Below, piece after piece: positions 9,917 to 21,800 of a stretch of 64,000 nucleotides of DNA. Below the pieces are notes generated by a model. That model was not told where the DNA came from. It did not search any database and worked only from the letters and a program-made list of their open reading frames with translations. The position numbers and the translations under genes are program-made. The stretch is from Thozetella sp. PMI_491 (Eukaryota > Ascomycota > Sordariomycetes > Chaetosphaeriales > Chaetosphaeriaceae). How positions within the stretch are numbered: position 1 is the stretch's first letter; every line of letters starts with the position of its first letter. The stretch lies in contig MU270119.1 of assembly GCA_021432635.1 (NCBI GenBank), positions 1 through 64,000 of the forward strand, read 5' to 3'.

Positions 9917-12900
9917 ATGGACGCAGAAATGATTTTTTATGGCGATGATCTCCTCACAAATTCCCGGTAAGTATCACACTTGTTTTTCCCCTTCCGTCTC
10001 TAAGGATCAAAGACGCGCGTTATTGATCATACAACATGGCGTCCCAAATGGCACGTCTGGATTCCGGCTGCGTAGCGGAAGCCCTCGACGGCTGGAAGCC
10101 CGCACTTCGAGGTTCGCGGCAGAGGCGCCTCCAGGTCACATCCAGTGCTTCTAACGCAGACTGTTAGACGACGGTCGAGTCGATATCAACACTGATTCGA
10201 AACTGGCCAAAACCCTGTCCCTCATCTTACCGAGTTCCAAGAACCCGGCATTTCAAGATTTCGAGGATCCCCCTCCGCCCCCATTCGTGGCTTTCCCTGC
10301 GGCGGATGCACCGCCGATTTCGGTGGTCAAGTTAAACATCGTCATCCAGGTTGTCGGGAGCCGCGGCGATGTGCAGCCCTTTGTGGCCCTTGGAAACGAG
10401 CTCCAGAAGCACGGGCATCGGGTGCGGCTCGCAACACACAATACATTCGAGAACTTCGTCCGTGCATCTGGGCTGGAGTTCTACCCCATAGGAGGCGACC
10501 CGGCGGACTTGATGGCGTACATGGTGCGCAATCCTGGCCTAATACCAAGTATGGACAGCTTGCGTGCCGGTGACATTCAGAAGAAGCGGAAAATGATGGC
10601 CGAGATGCTCAGGGGTTGCTGGGCGTCATGTATTGAGCCGGACCGAGTGTCGTCCATACCATTCGTTGCCGACGCTATCATTGCTAACCCACCAAGCTTT
10701 GCGCATCTGCATTGTGCCCAGGCTCTCAGCATTCCCGTTCATCTTATGTTCACAATGCCCTGGAGCATCACTAAGGCATTCCCCCACCCGCTGGCCAACC
10801 TCACGGGCGCACATACCGAAATGCCGATGGCGAATGCCGTTTCCTATTCTGTCGTCGAGTTTTTAACTTGGCAAGGGTGAGTCGAGCCGGAGGTTCATGA
10901 CAGCCAGAGTGGTTACATGTTCGCTAGTCAACCATCCGGTCTCCCCTGAGTGAGATATGTGATGTCTTGCTAATCCTTTATCGTCTAGGCTCGGTGATGT
11001 CATCAACGAGTGGAGGAATGAATTAGACCTAGAACAGATTGCCTTCTCAGACGGACCCAGCCTGGCGGAAATTCTCAGAGTTCCTTTCACCTACTGTTGG
11101 TCTCCTGCGCTTGTGCCAAAACCGCAAGACTGGGGCCCGCATATAGGTATGATACGCATAGTACCGACAACTCTGCCATGGCTAAAGTTGTTATAGATGT
11201 CTGTGGTTTTTTCTTCCGAGAGCCGCCAGAATACACTCCGCCTCCAGACCTTGACCAATTTCTCCGCAGTGGACCACCTCCGGTCTACATTGGCTTTGGG
11301 AGCATTGTGATCGACAATCCGAAGGCACTTTCTGCTATAATTCTCGAAGCTGTTCGCATAACTGGAGTTCGTGCGCTCATCTCGAGAGGCTGGAGTAACC
11401 TCGACGGTCCCGAATCGAGCCAAGTAATGTTTCTTGGCGATTGCCCTCACGAATGGTTGTTCCAGCATGTAGCTGCAGTCATCCACCATGGTGGCGCAGG
11501 TACTACAGCATGCGGACTATCGAATGGTCGACCCACAACTATTGTCCCATTTTTCGGAGAGTAATTATGCCTCCTCCACCCTCCACCCTTCCCCTCTCCC
11601 TCTTCCCAGAAGGAGTGAGAGGGCTCACAAATGAGCATGTTGGAAATTATTCTGACTTTACTACGCTGTAAATAGCCAGCCGTTTTGGGGCGATATGGTC
11701 GCTGCAGCCGGAGCCGGACCAAAACCTATCCCCCAAAAATCTCTAACCGTAGAGACTCTTTCCGAAGCCATTCGGCTTTGTTTTACACCAGAAGTGGCGG
11801 AGGCGGCCCAGAGCCTTGCGACGAGAATGAAGAACGAATCAGGAGTCAAGGCAGCGACTGCAGCCTTCCACGCCAACCTGCCGCTAGACTTGCTTGAGTG
11901 CGATATTATAAAGGGACAACCTGCGGTATGGATGTATCGTCATAAACATATTCGGCTTAAGCTGTCAAAGGCCGCGGTGGAGATACTGGCAAGTCATCTT
12001 AAGGTTGATGTAGCACAGTTAAAATTGTAAGTCGGCAAACCTCGGCCTTCGCGGCGCCCATGCCCCCTCTATGTTCTATTTTACCACAAGGAGGCTACAG
12101 CTTCGAACAGCACAGCTAGCATATACGTTCACTGATGGTTGAACACGCACAGGCACGAGACTAGTCCAATATCCATTGATTCACGACGGTGGGATCCCTT
12201 GACAGGCACGGTGTCCGCCGCAATCGTAGCCAGTCGCGATATAGCCGTTGCAGCCTTCGATATTGTCGTCAAACCCGCCAAAGTATATAAGAATCGATCG
12301 CGGATGGCTTTTTCAGGGGTCCATGAAGAGCAGGGTACGGTGAAACCCGACCTGTCGCGAACCAGCTCAAGTAGCGCAATACGGCCTCTACCCCCTAGAG
12401 ACAAGGGAGGCAGAAATTGCGTTACTCTAACCTCTGATATGGTCTCTGCATCTGTATCCGGTGTCGCAGGCTTTTTCAAATCTACGGCAGGGGGTGTCGT
12501 GGCGGTACCCTACGCGTTCGCAGAAGGCTTCAGAAACGTACCGCGACTATACGGTGAAGGGGTTCGAGACTTTGGAGTGATCCGTGACTGGAAGAGCGGA
12601 ACCGTCGTCGGAGCGAAGGCCACATTCTTCGGCGTGGTGGACGGCCTGTCGGATCTCTTTGTTCTACCGTACAAAGGGGCGAGAAGAGACGGCCCAGTCG
12701 GCGCCGTGAAAGGTGTAGGCAAAGGTCTTGTTGGGGTCACGAGCAAGTTCTTCACCGGTACGTATTCTAAAACTGTATAAGCTCAAGAGTGTCTCTAAAT
12801 TGGTTGCTAAAATGTGCCAGCTGCGGTTGGTATGGGAGCATATCCCCTACAGGGCATCTACAAAAGCGTATGGACGTCCGCTCACCAGAGTACCCAACAG

Positions 12901-13032
12901 TCTATCCGACAGGCACGAAGGCTCGAAGGCTTTTACTTGGCACAGCAGCTGCGACAGGCTGGGTTTGATGATGCTCATGTTTTACGTGCCTTTGATGGTC
13001 TCAAAAAGGGGAACTCCTTGCCCTTCAATTAG
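9917..13032 (+). CDS. UDP-glucose:sterol glucosyltransferase-type GT1 enzyme with Vps13-like C-terminal tail
   Basis: GT1 enzyme of the sterol 3-beta-glucosyltransferase group, transferring glucose from UDP-glucose to membrane sterols. Exons are 9917-9966, 10160-10876, 10989-11146, 11197-11560, 11676-12026, 12153-12757 and 12821-13032, all phases matching, 818 residues. The glycosyltransferase-28 N-terminal motif VVGSRGDVQPFVALGNEL begins the catalytic part, and the sugar-donor motif HHGGAGTTACGLSNGRP runs on, across a splice, into FFGDQPFWGDMV. It lacks the GRAM/PH domains of Atg26. The last 250 residues hold Gly-rich amphipathic repeats (VSGVAGFFKSTAGGVVAVPY, GPVGAVKGVGKGLVGVTSKF) like those at the C termini of Vps13-type lipid-transfer proteins. 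The start at 9917 is the least certain part; the first intron is 193 nt. Confidence 0.87.
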
Positions 13033-14951
13033 AATGAGCAAGAGACGGGCGAGCAAGCCTATGGATTTGCTACCATGTTTTTGTTGCCTTTCCAGGGTTG
13101 TAGGGCGCGCGGAGGGTGCCAATAAACTAGAGGTACCGATAGAATGGCTGGAGTCTGACGAAACAAAGTCTTGATTTGCTCAGCTACACGTATGCCTCAA
13201 CTCTCCGCGCTTGTTTGAATGGCGATCGACGCGAATCGAATGTACAGGCTTTATTGGTCACTGTGGCACAGGTGATACTCATCTTCTTTCTAACTGTTGG
13301 GCGAAACCTCGATGTGTCCTAGTCAAGGAACAACGACATTAGGCCATGATTGTTGCCTAAAGGTTTCTAGGTGACCTAAGCAGTGGCACTACAAAACCTC
13401 AGTCTAGGACCGGTTTATTATCTTTCTCCCCTCCAATAAATAGTAGAAAGCAAACTCTTTGCGAACCCACGTGAAGTCGAAATGTGGAGATATCTTCTTA
13501 GTTAGCAGCTCATGAATTACTGCAGATTCTCATTACAGTGGCATCATTCGGAATTTGCATCTTGTTATTATGCCGATTATCGGTTTCCAAATATGAAAAA
13601 AAAGATCCAGGGCTAGTCCCTTTAGTGAGTTGTGCAGTGCCTAGAGACTAAAAGGCTTTCTTACGCGACTAGCGATAAAGTCCCAGAGGCTTGCCATAAG
13701 TGGCTTCATCGTTGGTTGCAGGAGACATTCCTCCGTAGAAAAATCTTAGTTTTACCAGGCCAGAACCCTCCCGGGTCATAAGGCACTTACGCTACCCTCG
13801 ATGTCTGTTTACAGTGCGCGCCAACTAACATATTATTTATAGTTGGTTATCACCGCGTTCTCCCAGCCCATTCTTGGGGGGAGCGAGGCGGGGATCTAGG
13901 CGGTGCAGTACACCATCTCGAGCCGCCCCATGCGGTGGAAGTGGAGTATCGAAATCTAGTCTCTCAACATCCTCATGCCGTTCTCATGGTACAGAGTACC
14001 ACCGGGGCTTTCCCTGCGCTAAGTCAATACGACGTATTTCTACCAACTTAAGTGGTCTAAGAGCGAGGACTTGGCAGCGTCAGATCGCTGACGGGCTGGA
14101 TGCAGTACTAGGGTTAATACGCGTAACGTAGAGGTTCCGATTGGTCACTCATCTTTTCCTTACGCTAGTTAGCCCTTGTTCATATGTTCGGCCAGCTGGC
14201 TGGAAATTGGAGAAATATTCACGTGTCAGCGTCATGTGGAGACGGGTGAATGCTGCATTTCCCATTCGAGCTCCTGAAAACGCCAGCATCGACTCTACAA
14301 CCTTCGTACATGAGTTCCTGGCTAAAGTAAGCTAGTCAGTCTAATGGTACCTTTATATGCGGAGACCTTGTGGATTAGTCAAATGCGTGCAACTTTTGAC
14401 CTTAAGTCTAGAGAAAGCCGCCCGCCGCCAGCAAACAACACCCCACGATGCACCCTTCTTCCCCCTCTTTCTGTTGGAAAAAAATGCGGAGAGGGTTGGG
14501 GTAGGCCTTGGCTAAGATGTGGGGAACCTAATATGTTTGTTCTACCTCCGCAAAGTAGTACAACAGAGGGATCCTTGGTATTGACGGCGGTCACCATTCG
14601 GTTAGCAAAAGCCCGAATGTGCAAGACGATGGAGGTATCGGTAATTCCCCCACTCCGCGAACTCCGTCAAGTATGTTCTAGCCGATTAACGCCATGATGG
14701 TTGGCTTCGGCGAGAGGCTTGCCCATATTTCCCTCGCAAGGCTGAACTGGGAAATGGGCTCCTCTGAGCTCGGGACAATTGAGTACGGGGGCCCATGTTC
14801 CTCCAAAAGGCCCGTCAATATCATGTTCCTAGCCGTGCTAAGTTATATATATATAAGTCCGAGATTGGTGTGAAAGCTAAGTAACATCATCAGCGCCCTA
14901 TTAGTGTGTTATGACTGTTCCCACACCTTGCAGCAGGGCATTTTGAGCAAG
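13033..14951. other. Gene-poor intergenic region of 1.9 kb
   Basis: Only short unconvincing open frames. It contains a TACGCGTAA element near 14117 and, at the 3' end, a TATA tract (14842-14856) that serves the downstream gene. No transposon ends or RNA genes were recognised. Confidence 0.45.
14842..14856 (+). promoter_or_regulatory. TATA box of GH78-like gene
   Basis: TATATATATATAAG about 95-110 nt upstream of the ATG at 14952, in the usual position for a fungal TATA element. Confidence 0.5.
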
Positions 14952-17721
14952 ATGAAGACATTTAGCTTTCCTGTATTGTGCCTAAGCCACTGGGTGTGGC
15001 TGTCTCTGTTGTTCTCACAGACCTCTACCTGTGAGAAGTCCATAGATAAGTATGACAAGTTCCAAACTACCCCGATCTCACTAGTAAAACTCAACGATGC
15101 AATCAGGAAATCCTTCCTACCCACTGGGCTCGCTGTTGGCCTGGACCTCTCAGCTGAAGGGGGAGACTTCAAGAGTTTCCAATTGAGCCCATCGGCTCCG
15201 TTTGCAACTGTGGATTATGGAGTTGAGGTTGCCGGATACCCCTTCTTCGAGGTCGAACGCGTGCAAGGCCAGGTCCAGATCGAGGTCAAGTACGCAGAGG
15301 AGTTCCTGGCATTGAAGGCTAATTTTTCGGATGGTCCATTTCCCTACGCTGTGGCTCTTGCCAACACGTATCGGGTTGAGACATTCGAGATAACCAAGCC
15401 TGGCCGAATCGAGTCAGCCCTGCTCCAAGGTGGCCAGAGGTGGCAATCTATCAAGATTCTCACCGGCGGCTCCGTTACGCTCACCTCTGTTGGTTATGTG
15501 CCCAGCATACCTTTAATTGATATCGACAACCTTCCCGGCCGATTTGGGAGCAGCGATCAAAACTTGAACGAAATTTGGAAGGTAAGCCTCAAGTTGATAC
15601 GATTCATCAGTTTTTCACGCCTCTTACATGGACAACAGCTAGGCGCGCGATCCACCGTTATGGCATGTATAGAGGCTGGTACACAGAAGACCATGTGGAA
15701 GGTCTCTGAAGAGAATGGTGTGTACGTGCAAGGCATGAGAGCCGGCACAACCCCCGTAGGCACACTTTGGCGGGATTACACACTAGAGTTTGACACAAAG
15801 ATTGAAAGGGGAGGTGTGGGTTGGACAGTCGTGAGTACACCATTCCTTCTTCTTCTTCTTCTTCTTCTTCTTACGAGACGATTACTAAGATGGTATGGTT
15901 TGCATATAGGCTTTCCCGCTAGCCTCGCCGGCACGCGGCATCCAACTCAACTTGGTCGCCGGGAAGCAAGCTCTTGTCAACACCAACACGTCATTGACTC
16001 AGCCGAACAAGATCATATTTGGCTACGGTTCTTCCTTTGTCAATCAGACGACCCTAACGTCTTTCTACTTGGATACTTTCCTCGTACCCTTCTCGGTGGA
16101 GACGGATAAATGGTATCATATCACAACAGTGCTGGACGGCAAGCATCTTGCAGTTTCTATTGGTAGTATCACTATATTCAATGTCACCATCAGCAACTAC
16201 TGGATTAGCGATGTCAGACATCCCAGCGGCGTCATCGATACACAAGGCTCTTGGGGCTTCGGCGGCTGGCAAGACCAGGCAGGTTACTTCAAAAACGTCG
16301 TCGTTTATAACACGGCAAACGGGACAGTGCTGTACGGAAACCCGATGACGAATGCCGCAGATGATGGTGTGGTACGAGAGTATGGGGTACAGGCGAATTC
16401 CCAGTCAGTGTGCCTGGACGGCGCAAAGCGTGACCGTCTTGTATGGCTCGGCGACTTCCTTCACACCGTGCGTGTCATTGCTTCCAGCACGTCCAGATTC
16501 GACTGGGCAAAGGGTACTCTCCAGTTCCTGGTTGATTGGCAGACGCCGAGCGGTCTTATGCCTTACGCTCCTCCGATTGGCTATGTGCCTTCGCTAGCCA
16601 AGTTCGCGTTTGGTAGTGGTGGTGGTGCCTGGTTCAAGGGCGACGAGGTGTACGGGTATATCTTGGCTGACTACCAGGTTCTCGGCGTCCTGTCCTTCAC
16701 TGAGTACGTTCGATTGTCGAATAATCTGGCGTTCGCGAAGCAGACTTGGCCTAACTGGAAGGCCAACCTGGACTGGATCATTGGTAACGTGAACTCAACT
16801 ACCGGTCTTCTCGATTTGAGAGCGGCGTTCTTGGGACGGGCTGCTAGTGGATCTGCGACCAATTGCGCCCTCGTGGAGACCTTCAGGAAGATGTCGGACG
16901 TTGCAACAGCACTTGGAGAGGGCGTAGACGCCACGAGATATAGCACACTGGCGGATACTCTAGCATTGGCCATTAACCGCAGCCTCTGGAATGAAACACT
17001 GGGGGTCTATGGCCAATCACTGACAGACAAGGGTAACTTTTCTGTCAATTCCATCGCCTTCTGCATCACGTCGGAAACAGCGAATTCAGAGAAGGCTACT
17101 AGGCTTATCTCGGCGCTCCCGCGGCTCAAACTCTCACCAGGCTTCATGGATACGAGCTCATCATCACGAAGTCGGGACACAATCATCTCACCCAACACCA
17201 ATGGCTTTCTGCTGGAATCCATTCTATCTCAAGGCACAAAGTCAGCTGCCATAGAGGCTCGAGACCTCATCAAGAGCCTATGGACTCCGATGTTGTATAA
17301 TAAGAAAACAGCCACTGGCTCATCCTGGGAGTATGTAGACCAGAACGGCAACCCGGGTCTTGGACTTTTCACCAGTCTTTCTCACCCTTGGGGTGGTGCA
17401 CCGACCTATATTCTCATCAAATGGGTTACCGGCATCCAGACTGAGAAGGGACCAAAGGGCTACGGCTATGGTAACTGGGTGGTCGCGCCCCAAATGGGAA
17501 TCTACGTGGGCTTAAAGGAGACTAGCTCCAAGGTCGTCACAGCCTTTGGCGGCGACCTCGAGGTCTCCTGGAAGATCGTAGGTGAATTCCTTGCGGTGTC
17601 TATCAAAGCACCGCCATCAACAACGGGCACCTTCAAGCTTGGAAATCAGGTAAAGACCTTGTCGGGGAAGAGGTTGTACGATTTCGTGGTGAAGATATGT
17701 CACAAGAGAAATATGGCATGA
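14952..17721 (+). CDS. Secreted GH78-like (alpha-L-rhamnosidase-type) six-hairpin protein
   Basis: Secreted protein of the alpha-L-rhamnosidase superfamily. Exons 14952-15581, 15639-15830 and 15910-17721 give 877 residues; introns are 57 nt (in-frame, stop-free) and 79 nt. A signal peptide follows the start (hydrophobic CLSHWVWLSLLFSQTSTC). N-terminal beta domains come first; an inserted LamG/ConA-like sandwich (about residues 245-410, WRDYTLEF to WGFGGWQDQAGYFKNV) follows. The (alpha/alpha)6 catalytic barrel contains DGAKRDRLVWLGD near residue 443 and SHPWGGAPTYIL near the end. Canonical GH78 has DCPQRDERLGW in that loop, as the gene at 38 kb does; here the loop is one residue shorter and lacks the Glu. 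Such a subgroup exists in fungi, but activity and substrate are uncertain. Several N-glycosylation sequons are visible. Confidence 0.82.
15846..15872 (+). repeat. CTT microsatellite inside an intron
   Basis: About nine CTT units form the polypyrimidine part of the second intron of the GH78-like gene. It may vary in length between strains without touching the protein. Confidence 0.8.
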
Positions 17722-18420
17722 ATACTACATTATACCAGGGGGGTAAAGTGGGGCTTCACTTTTACCACTTTGGCGTAGTTAGTGGTTTTATTTGTGACAA
17801 GATTTAAGCTACAAGTTTTTCTGACGAACACAAGAGTTTTGATATACATGTGTGAACTTGCTATTTCCAACTCTTGGAGCCAATTGGAACTATCTTCGGC
17901 CTGCTCAATCATCGTGTACACTGCCTGGCAATAGGTCTACCTTCGACCTAAGTACACCCTACAAAACCTAGTCCTAAAAGCGAAATTATGATTACCCTGT
18001 CATCGTCAATGCGTATCGAAGACCAGGTACATAATTTTGCCAGAAATTGTAGTTTAAAATGGTTCACGAAATCTTACAATCATTTGGATAGCCTGCTGAC
18101 CATTTGCTCGTGTATCGATGCTACTGTAGCCTGAGATGAGTTAACTAACTAATTGTGGACGACATGGACACCATGTTCATGTTGAAGTGGACTTGGCTGT
18201 GCAATGGTTCACGAATGATTTACGCGCGTGTAATTTTAAAGATAAGCAATTCTCAATGTTAGGGCTGCGACCGGGATTTGGAGGTCACAGGAATATGTTT
18301 ATTAGCATGGCTCGAAGAAGGGAGGCATGAAACCACTATTTTAGGTAGTATTTAGATAGTCGAGTAGCTAGCTTTCACTACTTATCTGACCGAAGGTCAT
18401 TATTACGGTGCTTAAAAACG
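17722..18420. other. Intergenic region before the Helitron
   Basis: AT-rich flank between the GH78-like stop codon and the tandem repeats that mark the likely left side of the Helitron. No gene seen. Confidence 0.4.
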
Positions 18421-18426
18421 CCAAGC

Positions 18427-18485
18427 TATGGCGAAATCGCTTAAAACTTATGACGAAATCGCTTAAAACTTATGGCGAAATCGCT
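18427..18485 (+). repeat. 22-nt tandem repeat, about 2.7 copies, left side of Helitron
   Basis: The unit TATGGCGAAATCGCTTAAAA plus CT starts at 18427, 18449 (one mismatch) and 18471 (partial, to 18485). Each unit holds the small hairpin GCGA-AA-TCGC. A related hairpin with the same 3' context occurs near 26466. Confidence 0.85.
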
Positions 18486-18490
18486 CTCTT

Positions 18491-18704
18491 CGTGGATTGG
18501 CTCACGAGCTTTTTACTCCATTAAAAAGTGGCTCATTGCGCTGTAATTGGGTTGAAAAACAGCTTCCCTGCGCTGCAGCCAACGTGGATTGGCTTAAAAA
18601 ATCAACCCCTGAGCGAAACAGGGTACGATACAACTTACAGTCTCCGGGGACTGGCTCACGAGCAGTTTTATCCACTAAATAATGGATCTCAGCGCTGTAT
18701 ATAG
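18491..18704 (+). repeat. Imperfect direct repeats in Helitron leader
   Basis: GGCTCACGAGC followed by a T-rich stretch, TCCA(C/T)TAAA and GCGCTGTA occurs at about 18494-18553 and again at about 18647-18700. CGTGGATTGGCT occurs at 18491-18502 and 18583-18594. They look like duplicated leader modules upstream of the transposase gene. Confidence 0.6.
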
Positions 18705-18829
18705 CTAGCTTAAACCATTATCCTGGAGCATATCCAGCAGCTAGATTTCGCTCCAACCTCATTTTTTACTCCAGGCCAGATTACATCTCTTGATGCTTCC
18801 TCACTTTACATACCGGCTGTTTAGTGAAT

Positions 18830-21800
18830 ATGGATCTTCAAAATCTGCTCCCTGAGCAGCTTCAATGCAGGGATTGCGGTCTGTTTTTCGCTACTGATCA
18901 GTTTCTTAACTTGAAAAGACCCTCCGCCCCCCTGACTAAATCCTGTTTAGATTGCCGGCGATCTAAGGCTGCTAGAGTATATTGTGAGCGCCTTTATATT
19001 GCTCGTTAGCTAATATTTGCCAGTATAACCGGTCCAATACTGCGCCCACGACTATTCGCTCGATACAAGTTGCTCAACCCTTACTTGAAAAACGATCGAT
19101 TGACGAGGCCAACCTCTCGCCGCCACAGCCACGGATCCCAATACACGCTCCTTTCGACCGTATAAACGAGCTCGTAACGCAACAACTAGCTGCCGGTGTC
19201 CCGGAAAACGAGGCCGAAACTCGCGCTCACGCCGCGTACCAACAGCAGTATATCCAACGCGAGCACCGCGCGCTACGCCGAGGCGGTGAAATTACCTCTC
19301 AGACCCCTACTCTAACTGCTCTTCAAGCTGTTTTTAAAGGGCTAAACGCCGAAAACGAGAACGGACCTACGATTATACTAGGATCCCCCCTAACGCCTGG
19401 AGGAGGTCGTCCAAGAACACGACCACCTACTCCTCCCACAGCACGTGGAGAAGGTCGGCCAAGAGGGCGCTCGCGCACTCCTGGCCCTAATGAGGATAGC
19501 GCTGGAGCATTTCAGGAGCTCCCTCCAGTNNNNNNNNNNNNNNNNNNNNNNNNNNNNNNNNNNNNNNNNNNNNNNNNNNNNNNNNNNNNNNNNNNNNNNN
19601 NNNNNNNNNNNNNNNNNNNNNNNNNNNNNNNNNNNNNNNNNNNNNNNNNNNNNNNNNNNNNNNNNNNNNNNNNNNNNNNNNNNNNNNNNNNNNNNNNNNN
19701 NNNNACGCGGAAACGGCCGGCCAAGAAGGCGCTCACGCACTCCTGGCCCTAGTGAAGATAGCGCCAGAGCATTTCAGGAGCTCCCTCCAGTGCCAGCACA
19801 CAGACGAGGTCGAGCCAGAACAAGGCCGCCAACTCCACCGCCAGTACACGGAGTCAACCGGCCAGGAGCGCGCCCGCGCACTCTTAGCCTCATCGAATAC
19901 GGCGTTCGAGCGTTCCAGGAGCCCATCCCCTCGTTCTCTGGCGATCTGGATGCCCCGGCTCTCGACGAAGCTGACAACACGCTATTACAGGAGTTTAACA
20001 ACGCGCTAGACGCAGAAAAACGCGAGCTTTGTGTGCGCTGCAAGCAAAAATGGTTTGATATGAAGCTAAATCGAGACAGTATATGTAAGAAGTGCCTCGC
20101 CGTGGATTCGCAAAAACGCGCGGATGAGCCCTCTTTTTACTCGGCCGAGAATCAGCTCGATTTTAGAGACGTACCAAACGAGCTCCCAGCGCTAAGTATG
20201 GTCGAAGAAATGCTCATCGCGCGAGTTCATGTTTTTATCCAGGTCCACCAGGTGCGTGGTCAGCAGTATAAATATCGTGGCCATATCGTCCACTTCCTAC
20301 GTAATGTGGGTAAGGTATACCACGAGCTTCCACTATACCCAGAGCACCTCGATATCGTTCTCTTACGGCCGCTAGATCAAAATCGGCAGCAAGAAGCGCA
20401 GTTCCAGAAGCGGTTCACTGTGCGCAGGCGCTGTATCGAGCAGTGGCTGGAGTATCTCCGTCGCCATCATCCAGCATATCGTGATTTCGTGTGGAATAGA
20501 CGCGCGCTAGAAAGCCTCCCAGAAAACAGCTCTGTGCTCGATCGTGTCCATACAGAAGCGATCGCGAGCGAAATCGGCCCTAGCGCCGCCGAGGGCCCTG
20601 CGCCTGACCCCGACGACGAGCCTGACCCCGACGACTGCGACGAAATCACCGTACCAAATATCGCTACTGCGCAGACTGAGCTAGAACGATTAGAGGCAGA
20701 TATTGATCGGGAGCACCTTAAGGAGCCCCTCGTAGAGATACCTCTGGCCACACAGCGGCCAGAGAGCGCCCATCAACTTCCGATGCCCTCTATACGGAGA
20801 ACGCCGCTCAACGAGCTAAAACAGGTGTATCCAATCTTTTCGTGCGCCTTTCCGACGTTATTTCCGCGCGGAAGCGCTGATTTCAACCTCCCTAGGGAGC
20901 GCAAGATCAAATTTGCAGACTGGATCGAGCATGCGATGCACTGGAACGACGACCGCTTCGCTCAGCACCCTACCTTCCGCTTTGTTGCGTTGAATATGCT
21001 AATGCGGCGGCAGGTACAGTCAGGGAGCCGTTATTACGTGAGTAAAAACGGCTCTAAGCAGATCTTGCTCGAAGAGCTCCAAGCAGCTCTGGCTGACCCG
21101 GATGGGCCGGTGGGGAGCGCTCTCCTCGCTTCCATCCAGCGAGCTTCCGCCCAGCTCAAGGGCACGCGCGCTTTCTGGGGCCGCCGAAGGCGCGAGTGCG
21201 AAGCTTTTGCCTACTGTTTAGGCGTTCCAAGCGCTTTTATTACATTGAGCCCAGCTGACAACCACTGGTATAGCTTATATCGTCATATGCCTCGTTTTGA
21301 CGAGTGGTGCCAGTATGCCGAAGCCGATCGGATGCAGCTCTCGAGGAAGCTCCTCAAGGAGAACCCCCATATCACAGCTTGGCACTTTCACGTGCAAAAC
21401 AAGCTCTTCCGCGATATTATACTAAAGAAAAAGTTCGGCTTGCGCGATTTTTGGTACCGGTATGAGTGGCAGGGAAGGGGCAGCTCCCACTCCCACGGTC
21501 TATACTGGTTCAGTCACGCCCCTCTGCCAGATATGGGAAGCGAGGAGCAGCGAGCAGATTTTGCTCGCAAATGGGGCTTTCAGATCACTGCTGTGAACCC
21601 AGAACCGCGCAGGCGCCAGGAACAGGACGAGGGCAACCCTCTCTCGGTAAGACCGCAAGACCAACCAATGACGTTTGGGTATCTTTCCCGTGTGATCAAC
21701 CGCTGCCAGCGCCATTCCTGCTCTGCAGCATATTGTCTACGCGTAAAGAAGCGCAGAGCGCCAGCTGTGCAGGGCGAAACTGCGCCGGCGCCTGCCCCTG

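Noticed and set aside
13874-14697. Three consecutive plus-strand open frames
   Set aside because: No family features, poor start contexts and no consistent splice joins linking them.
18427-18485. Short-period repeats resembling a CRISPR array
   Set aside because: The copies are contiguous with no unique spacers, and the host is a fungus; this is a plain tandem repeat of the Helitron flank.
19445-19529. N-terminal part of the large open frame read across the N gap
   Set aside because: The frame before the gap that matches the repeat after the gap is a different one; the apparent continuity depends only on the arbitrary number of Ns.
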